A stretch of 64,000 bases of DNA from the NCBI GenBank assembly GCA_035550655.1, contig DASZOU010000035.1, positions 5,753 through 69,752 of the forward strand, read 5' to 3'. This document shows, one piece after another, positions 59,050-64,000 of this stretch. The notes under the pieces are model-generated. The model was not told where the DNA came from and searched no databases. It saw only the letters and a program-made list of their open reading frames with translations. The number at the start of each line of letters is the position of its first letter. Positions within the stretch are counted from its first letter, which is position 1. The position numbers and the translations under genes were made by a program. The DNA is from DASZTV01 sp035550655. GTDB taxonomy: Bacteria; Actinomycetota; Actinomycetes; JAFAQI01.

Positions 59050-60095
59050 ACCGAAGGAGCGACCGGCGCCCGGGTATCCGCACGCTGTGGTGGCAGTGTC
59101 ACCGGCTGCACGTCCTCGCGAGTGACCCGGTTGCGGAAGATCCAGTACGTCCAGGCCTGGTACGCCAGCACGACCGGCGTCGCGAAGCCGGCGACCCACG
59201 TCATGACGCCGAGGGTGTACGCCGACGACGAGGCGTTACGAACCGTGAGACTGAACGCGTCGCTCGTCGACGACGGCAGCACGTCAGGCCACAGGTCGCC
59301 GAACAGCGTCACGACGGCGAGTGCCAGCGTCACAGCCGTCGCGAGAAACGCCCAGCCTTCGCGGCGGCGTACCACCGACACCAGTGAACCGAGCAACGAG
59401 ACTGCAGCTGCAGCCGCGGTGAGATCCGTCCACCATGTGCCGTGCCGCCACTGGGTGATGACGAGGAAGAGCGCGGCCACGCCGACCGACACCGGGCCGA
59501 TCATCCGAGCCGCGTGCCGTGCCCGCTCGCGGACCTCGCCATCGGTCTTCAGGCCCAGGTACACCGCGCCGTGCAGCAGGAACAGCGAGAGGGTCACGGC
59601 TCCACCGAGCAGGGCGTACGGGTTGAGCAGGGTGAGAAGGGTGCCGGTGTAGCGGTGCTGGGCGTTCAGCGGCACGCCGCGGACGATGTTCGCGAACGCG
59701 ACACCCCACAGCAGGGCGGGCAGAGCGCTGCTTGCGCAGATTGCGACATCCCAGCGTCGCCGCCACGTCACATCGGTCTGCTTGTTGCGGTACTCGATGG
59801 CCATGCCGCGGACGATCAACGCAACCAGGATGAGCAGCAGTGCGAGGTAGAAGCCCGAGAACATTGAGGCGTACCACTCGGGGAAGGCGGCGAACGTCGC
59901 ACCACCGGCCACGAGCAACCACACCTCGTTGCCGTCCCACAGCGGGCCGAGAGTGCGAAGCATCACTCCGCGATCGGTTTCGTCGCGCCCGAGTGCGAGC
60001 AGGAGGGCGCCGACGCCGAAGTCGAACCCTTCCAGCACGAAGTAGCCGATCCACAGGACCGCGATGAGGATGAACCACAGCGTCGTGAGATGCAT
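59046..60095 (-). CDS. cydB: Cytochrome bd oxidase subunit II
   Basis: A 349-residue membrane subunit with about eight helices. The N-terminal WIGYFVLEGFDFGVGALLLALGRDETDRGVMLRTLGPLWDGNEVWLL is the family hallmark. It forms the quinol oxidase with CydA and allows respiration at low oxygen or in nitrosative stress. It starts nine bases after cydA. Confidence 0.94.
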   Translation of the reverse strand: MHLTTLWFILIAVLWIGYFVLEGFDFGVGALLLALGRDETDRGVMLRTLGPLWDGNEVWLLVAGGATFAAFPEWYASMFSGFYLALLLILVALIVRGMAIEYRNKQTDVTWRRRWDVAICASSALPALLWGVAFANIVRGVPLNAQHRYTGTLLTLLNPYALLGGAVTLSLFLLHGAVYLGLKTDGEVRERARHAARMIGPVSVGVAALFLVITQWRHGTWWTDLTAAAAAVSLLGSLVSVVRRREGWAFLATAVTLALAVVTLFGDLWPDVLPSSTSDAFSLTVRNASSSAYTLGVMTWVAGFATPVVLAYQAWTYWIFRNRVTREDVQPVTLPPQRADTRAPVAPSV

Positions 60096-60104
60096 GGCCG
60101 TCTC

Positions 60105-61499
60105 CTAGTACGAGAACGAGAGCATCGGCTCGGGCGCCTCGCTCGTCAGATCGATGTCGGGAAGCGGGTCCGGGCCCTTGCGAACATGGGCGAGCATCAG
60201 TCGCACCATCACCACGGCGAGCGCGCCGTACAGCAAGGTGTAGACGATGAGTGACGTGGCGACGCTGGCGGTGCTCACGCCGGATACCGCGTCCGCCGTC
60301 GTCATCACCCCGTAGACGACCCAGGGCTGGCGTCCCATCTCGGTGAAGATCCAGCCCAGGGTGTTTGCCAGGTACGGCGTTGCGAGCGCGAGAATCGCGA
60401 TCCGGTAGAACGTCGCGCGTTGCGGCAGTCGCCGTCGGCGGAACAGCCACAGCCCGAAGGCTGACAGCAGAGCTGCGATCGCACCGAATCCGATCATGAG
60501 CCGGAACGACCAGTACGCGATCGGGATGACGGGCTTGTAGTTGCCGGGACCGTACTTCGCGATCTCCTGTGCCTGTACGTCGTCGATCCCGTCGACCTTT
60601 CCGTTGAACGAGCCGGTCGCCATGAACGACAGCAGGCCCGGAACCCGGATCGACCACTTCTCGTGGTTGCCGTTGAGGCTGCCGACGGTGAACAGCGAGA
60701 ACGACGCGTGGTCGGAGCCGTGGTACAGCGCCTCCGCTGCGGCCATCTTCATCGGCTGCTGCTTGGTCATGACCCGCGCCTGGAGGTCGCCGGACACGGC
60801 GACGCCCACGGACGCGACCAAGGTGATCGCGAGTGCTGCTTTGGCCACCGGGCGGAAGAGATTGACCTCGTTGCCGCGCCGTAGGTGCCAGGCGGCGACG
60901 GCAAGGACGAACACGCCGGTCGTGACGAAGGCGCCGAACAGGGTGTGCGGGAACGTCACCCACAACGTGGAGTTGGTCAGCACCGCACCGATGCTCGTCA
61001 GCTCAGCGCGATGCTTGGCCGGGTCGATGTGGAAGCCGACCGGGTGCTGCATCCATGAGTTCGCCGCGAGGATGAAGAAGGCGGAGATGAGGGTGCCGGT
61101 CGCGGCGGCCCAGATCGTGGCCAGATGCACCTTCTTCGGCAGCCGGTCCCACCCGAAGATCCACAGTCCCAGGAAGGTCGACTCCAGGAAGAAGGCGATC
61201 AGCCCTTCCATGGCCAGCGGTGCGCCGAAGATGTCGCCGACGAAGCGGGAGTACGCCGACCAGTTCATGCCGAACTGGAACTCCTGGACGATTCCGGTGA
61301 CGACGCCGATCGCGAAGTTGATCAGGAACAGCTTGCCGAAGAACCTCGTCGTACGGAGGTATTCGGGTTTGCGCGTCCGGTACCAGGCAGTCTGCATGCC
61401 GGCGACGAAGAAGCCGAGGCCGATGGTGAGCGGGACGAACAAGAAGTGGTAAACGGTGGTGATGCCGAACTGCCACCGCGCCAGGTCGAGCGAGCTCAT
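60105..61499 (-). CDS. cydA: Cytochrome bd oxidase subunit I
   Basis: A 464-residue heme-bearing subunit. TTVYHFLFVPLTIG carries the proximal heme b595/d-region histidine, and NFAIGVVTGIVQEFQFGMNW and WMQHPVGF are family landmarks. The Q-loop is of the short type usual in Actinobacteria. ATG 61499 has AAGGGGGGA five bases upstream. The ~100-base leader to the convergently placed ribonuclease end (61500-61599) must hold the promoter; no clear Rex or Fnr site is seen. Confidence 0.95.
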   Translation of the reverse strand: MSSLDLARWQFGITTVYHFLFVPLTIGLGFFVAGMQTAWYRTRKPEYLRTTRFFGKLFLINFAIGVVTGIVQEFQFGMNWSAYSRFVGDIFGAPLAMEGLIAFFLESTFLGLWIFGWDRLPKKVHLATIWAAATGTLISAFFILAANSWMQHPVGFHIDPAKHRAELTSIGAVLTNSTLWVTFPHTLFGAFVTTGVFVLAVAAWHLRRGNEVNLFRPVAKAALAITLVASVGVAVSGDLQARVMTKQQPMKMAAAEALYHGSDHASFSLFTVGSLNGNHEKWSIRVPGLLSFMATGSFNGKVDGIDDVQAQEIAKYGPGNYKPVIPIAYWSFRLMIGFGAIAALLSAFGLWLFRRRRLPQRATFYRIAILALATPYLANTLGWIFTEMGRQPWVVYGVMTTADAVSGVSTASVATSLIVYTLLYGALAVVMVRLMLAHVRKGPDPLPDIDLTSEAPEPMLSFSY

Positions 61500-61599
61500 C
61501 CACGTCCCCCCTTCAATCGGGCGCGACGGCCCGGGTCTGCTTGACCAGGGTTGACGAGGGACTTATTGCGCTTCTAGGGCCAAACGTCCTGACCTCAGA

Positions 61600-62991
61600 T
61601 CAGGCCAGCGCGAAGGCCACCAGACGCTTCGCGACGTCGAGGTTCTTCAGCCGCACTCCGACCTCCTTGCCCAGCGGCAGATCAGCTCCGACCAGGCGGG
61701 CGCGGATCGCCGGCTCGCGGAGCTGAACCTCGCCCTTCGGGCCGGGCTCCACGACCACGCCACGGAACACCTCATCGCGCTTGCTTTCGAGAAGGAGTGC
61801 TTCCGCAAGGTCGACGACCGCCCGGTCGACCGCATGTGCGCGGTGATCGGCGGCGGCCATCGCAGCGGGCAGTTGCGGCAGCGCCTCGCGGACCCAACCC
61901 GGCACCTCGGCACCGGCGTGGATCGCGACGCAGCATTCGCTGACGTACCGATCTGCCAGCCGACGCAACGGTGCTGTGGCGTGCGCGTACGGCGCGGCTA
62001 CGGCAGCGTGGGTGGTTGCTGCGGGCGGCGTCCCGTCGAAGGCAACGTAGGAGGCGCCACGGAACAGCACGGCTGCCAGCCGAGCCAACGCCGCATGCGC
62101 CGGCTTGGTCGGATCGAGCCCCCGGATGACGTCCTCGTAGGCAGCCGTTGCGGGCCACGCGACTCCGAGGGCGAGCGCGGACCGCCGAAGGGAGGCGACG
62201 GTGTGTTCGTCGGGCTGCGGCATCGTCCGCAGCAGGCCGATTCCGGCGTCGAGCATCAGGCGTGCCGCCGCCATCCCAGTGAGCAGCGACATCTGCGCGT
62301 TCCAGTCCTCGACCGGCAGCGGAGCCCGGTAGCTCAGGCTCCAGCTCGACCCGTCGCCGAGCACCTGTTGTTCGGGCTCCGGCAGAGACACCGCTCCGCG
62401 GGCGCGTTCCCGCTCCTGTCGCAGCCGGCCGAACTCCGCCAGCAACCCCAACAGCGCGCCGCCGTCGCGCTGGAAGGAGTCGTAGTCGAGCTGGGCGCTG
62501 CTGCGAACGACGGCGCGCTCGACGTCGACCTGCGTGGGCTCGCCGTCGCTGTCGAGGTCGATCCGCCAGAGCACCGCCGGCCGGTCCTGACCGGGCAGCA
62601 GGCTTCCAGCGCCTTCGGAGAGCACCGGCGGATGCAGCGGAACCCGACCGTCCGGAAGGTAGAGCGTCTCGCCCCGCCGGTGCGCCTCGCTGTCGAGTGG
62701 GCCACCTGGACTCACGAACGTGCCGACGTCGGCGATCGCGTAATGCAGCCGCATTCCGGCGGTGGTGCGTTCGAGCAGGAAGGCCTGGTCCAGGTCCTTA
62801 GAGCCCGCTGGGTCCAGTGTTACGAGCGCGAGGTCCGTGGCATCGAGGCGGCCGTTGCGGGTCCACGATGACGCAGCGCCGGCTGCTGCTTCTTCGACCT
62901 GGGGCGAGAATGCGCCGGGCACCTCGAACTCGGCCCGCAGCGTTGCCAGGTACGGGTCGATGTCGACGCCGGTGACAACGGTGTGGCGCAT
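61600..62991 (-). CDS. RNB-domain ribonuclease (RNase II/R catalytic core only)
   Basis: A 463-residue exoribonuclease-like protein. The RNB motif LVTLDPAGSKDLDQAFLLER (about 65-85) carries the metal-binding aspartates, and DVGTFVSPGGPLDSEAHRRGETLYLPDGRVPLHPPVLSEGAGSLLPGQDRPA is classical. There is no clear cold-shock or S1 domain, so it is about half the length of RNase R. ATG 62991 with GGGAG five bases upstream is preferred over the frame start at 63036, which overlaps vapC. Confidence 0.88.
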   Translation of the reverse strand: MRHTVVTGVDIDPYLATLRAEFEVPGAFSPQVEEAAAGAASSWTRNGRLDATDLALVTLDPAGSKDLDQAFLLERTTAGMRLHYAIADVGTFVSPGGPLDSEAHRRGETLYLPDGRVPLHPPVLSEGAGSLLPGQDRPAVLWRIDLDSDGEPTQVDVERAVVRSSAQLDYDSFQRDGGALLGLLAEFGRLRQERERARGAVSLPEPEQQVLGDGSSWSLSYRAPLPVEDWNAQMSLLTGMAAARLMLDAGIGLLRTMPQPDEHTVASLRRSALALGVAWPATAAYEDVIRGLDPTKPAHAALARLAAVLFRGASYVAFDGTPPAATTHAAVAAPYAHATAPLRRLADRYVSECCVAIHAGAEVPGWVREALPQLPAAMAAADHRAHAVDRAVVDLAEALLLESKRDEVFRGVVVEPGPKGEVQLREPAIRARLVGADLPLGKEVGVRLKNLDVAKRLVAFALA

Positions 62992-63025
62992 CACATCTCC
63001 CAAGACCGCCGTGCGTGCGAGGACG

Positions 63026-63430
63026 TCAGACGACAATCAGTTCGACGCCGATCGCGTCATAGGTGCCGCGTGCCCGCCCGTCACGGGTCGCGAGCGGCAC
63101 CCCGTGATCCTTGGCGGGCAGGGCGACCATCGCGTCGTACACGGCGCCACCGGCGATGCCGAGGCGGCTCAACGTCTCGGGTATCCGGCGGGCGCGCGAG
63201 CTGCTGAGCAAGAGGGGTGAGGCGAATCGGGCTTCCAGGAGACGGGCGGCGTCGCCTGGTGTCAGCCGCGCGTCGCCGGGTAGCCGGGTGAGCACGGAAT
63301 AGGTTTCGACGAGCGCGTGGCCGCTCAGCGCAACTTGCTGCCCGGCCCACCAGCGCGCCACCGCTTCGTGATCGCTGTGGGAGCGGACCAGCAGCGGAAT
63401 CGCGACACTCGTGTCAACTCCTACCGTCAC
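63026..63430 (-). CDS. vapC: PIN-domain ribonuclease toxin, VapC-like
   Basis: A 134-residue PIN protein with the acidic site visible: Asp6 in GVDTSVAIPLL, Glu in LVETYSVLTRLP near 42, Asp in VYDAMVAL near 97 and Asp in ATRDGRA near 115. VapC toxins cleave RNA and are neutralised by VapB. Its start overlaps the antitoxin stop by four bases, the usual arrangement. Confidence 0.9.
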   Translation of the reverse strand: MTVGVDTSVAIPLLVRSHSDHEAVARWWAGQQVALSGHALVETYSVLTRLPGDARLTPGDAARLLEARFASPLLLSSSRARRIPETLSRLGIAGGAVYDAMVALPAKDHGVPLATRDGRARGTYDAIGVELIVV

Positions 63431-63663
63431 TTGCGGCCGGAGTCGATGAGGGCGAACACGACGTCGTCGTCAACCGGCGTCTCACTGGCGGCGACGAGGT
63501 GGCCGTCCTCCTCCACCAAGCGGGCGGTGCGACCGGCGGGCACGAGCTGAGCGCCGGCACCGTACGGCGAGATGTCGACCTTCGTGCCAGGAAGCAGGCC
63601 GAGCGCGTCGCGGATTGGCTTTGGCACCACGACCCGACCGGCGTTGTCGATGATCGCTTCCAT
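63427..63663 (-). CDS. vapB: AbrB/MazE-fold antitoxin, VapB-like
   Basis: A 78-residue antitoxin. The swapped-hairpin DNA-binding fold is seen in AIIDNAGRVVVPKPIRDALGLLPGTKVDI, followed by an acidic tail (EEDGHLVAASETPVDDDV) that should block VapC. ATG 63663 starts at the first family residue; an upstream in-frame ATG-like start at 63693 would include the operator. It probably represses its own promoter at 63671-63681. Confidence 0.9.
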   Translation of the reverse strand: MEAIIDNAGRVVVPKPIRDALGLLPGTKVDISPYGAGAQLVPAGRTARLVEEDGHLVAASETPVDDDVVFALIDSGRK

Positions 63664-63670
63664 GGGAATA

Positions 63671-63681
63671 CGATACCATCG
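63671..63681. promoter_or_regulatory. Short palindrome upstream of vapBC, probable autoregulatory site
   Basis: CGAT-ACC-ATCG lies eight bases before the vapB ATG. No ribosome site is seen in that gap, so the transcript may be leaderless with this site in the promoter. AbrB-type antitoxins usually bind such palindromes together with their toxin. Confidence 0.5.
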
Positions 63682-63864
63682 AAATCCCAGCAAGGTGGAC
63701 GGCCTGGAGCCGTCGAGGAAGCCGGTGGAGAGCGCCTACTTGCTGACGCGCGATCGTTCCAGAAGATGTCGACGTGTGGGTCGGTTTGATCTAGCGATCA
63801 AGCGAACGTGATGCCACGGTGTCCAGAGACAACACGTAGGGCCAGGCACTAGTAGCGGGGACAG

Positions 63865-64000
63865 TGTGTAGTTCCACGACATCGTTGATAGATGAGTCGC
63901 GACATCGTTGATACTCCGGTTCTCGATCATGGTCGATGTCGAAGGCCAGGGTCATCGTTCTTGCTGTCGTCCATCAGGGCCTGACCAAGGCGGAGGCGGC
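63865..64000 (+). mobile_element. Left end of an IS481-family-like insertion sequence (cut by window end)
   Basis: From TGTGTAGTTCCACG at about 63865, the sequence has the look of an IS481-group left end: CGACATCGTTGATA occurs twice as a direct repeat, at 63877-63890 and 63900-63913, before the transposase start at 63936. The right end and any target duplication lie beyond the window, so the exact boundary is an estimate. Confidence 0.7.
63936..64000 (+). CDS. IS481-family-like transposase, N-terminal fragment
   Basis: Only 21 codons are in the window: MSKARVIVLAVVHQGLTKAEA. This matches the usual opening of IS481-type transposases, just before their helix-turn-helix. The gene continues past base 64000, so integrity cannot be judged. 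Confidence 0.7.
   Translation, partial: MSKARVIVLAVVHQGLTKAEA

Noticed and set aside
57427..59652. Plus-strand open frame of 741 codons opposite cydD/cydB
   Set aside because: Highly charged and repetitive, no domain; the minus-strand genes have clear motifs and 4-bp overlaps.
61540..61590. DevR/DosR-like box before cydA (GGGACTTA half-site) and a weaker one before the P-type ATPase (GGGCACAAAGTC)
   Set aside because: Each matches only part of the GGGACTWWAGTCCC core and lacks the second half-site, so no call is made. A genome-wide profile search would decide.
63736..63930. Minus-strand 64-codon frame between vapB and the insertion sequence
   Set aside because: No domain, no ribosome site, and it spans the insertion sequence end.
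1..64000. CRISPR arrays, rRNA and tRNA genes
   Set aside because: No regularly spaced repeats and no recognisable conserved RNA sequences were seen on reading both strands; a covariance-model scan was not possible.

Overview
This window is high-GC actinobacterial chromosomal DNA. MshB (mycothiol biosynthesis), an F420/Ddn-type reductase, two-gene CydDC next to CydAB, many GTG/TTG starts and heavy use of 4-nt ATGA/GTGA overlaps all fit that. The species cannot be named from the sequence. No rRNA, tRNA or CRISPR array was recognised. The last 136 bp hold the left end of an IS481-like insertion sequence.

Region 1 (1-20.6 kb) reads as one uptake-and-degradation island. A long plus-strand operon (1.8-12.2 kb) encodes aldehyde dehydrogenase, amidohydrolase, ferredoxin, SDR, cytochrome P450, F420-type reductase, acyl-CoA ligase, CaiB-type CoA transferase, a DUF35/thiolase-fold pair and a TetR regulator. 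Facing it on the minus strand is a transport operon: a branched-chain-type solute-binding protein, a rare LivH-LivM-LivG single-chain fusion, LivF with a histone-H1-like lysine tail, and a secreted esterase. Two more SDR genes run divergently from that transporter. The same palindrome, GGTAGAA-N5-TTCTACC, sits before the catabolic operon (there inside a perfect 35-bp palindrome) and in the transporter/SDR divergent promoter. The likely logic is ester hydrolysis outside, import, CoA activation, P450 hydroxylation and CoA-dependent chain cleavage of a steroid-, terpenoid- or aromatic-like compound under one TetR protein. The substrate is not known.

Region 2 (20.6-25.5 kb) is mixed housekeeping: a CMD-family protein and SDR, a probable broken PPOX-type gene, a pterin-4a-carbinolamine dehydratase, MshB, and a divergent membrane-bound FtsH-like AAA metalloprotease with a large insertion. 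Region 3 (25.5-33.1 kb) is a compact chemosensory operon: small membrane protein, CheW, two polytopic chemoreceptors without an evident extracytoplasmic sensor domain, a CheA-REC hybrid, and a REC-GAF response regulator. There is no CheR, CheB or motility gene nearby.

Region 4 (33.1-45.5 kb) has an AbiEi/DUF559-like gene bounded by 47-bp direct repeats, a methyltransferase, an MMPL transporter with a linked TetR and clear operators, a peptide-type ABC importer split over both strands with fused ATPases, and an MFS exporter. Region 5 (45.5-55.7 kb) has two cupins, an acetate kinase-phosphoketolase-P-type ATPase operon, an amidase, and an HD-GYP-LuxR fusion regulator flanked by two copies of an 18-bp site. 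Region 6 (55.7-64 kb) has cydABDC, an RNB ribonuclease, a VapBC pair and the insertion sequence end.
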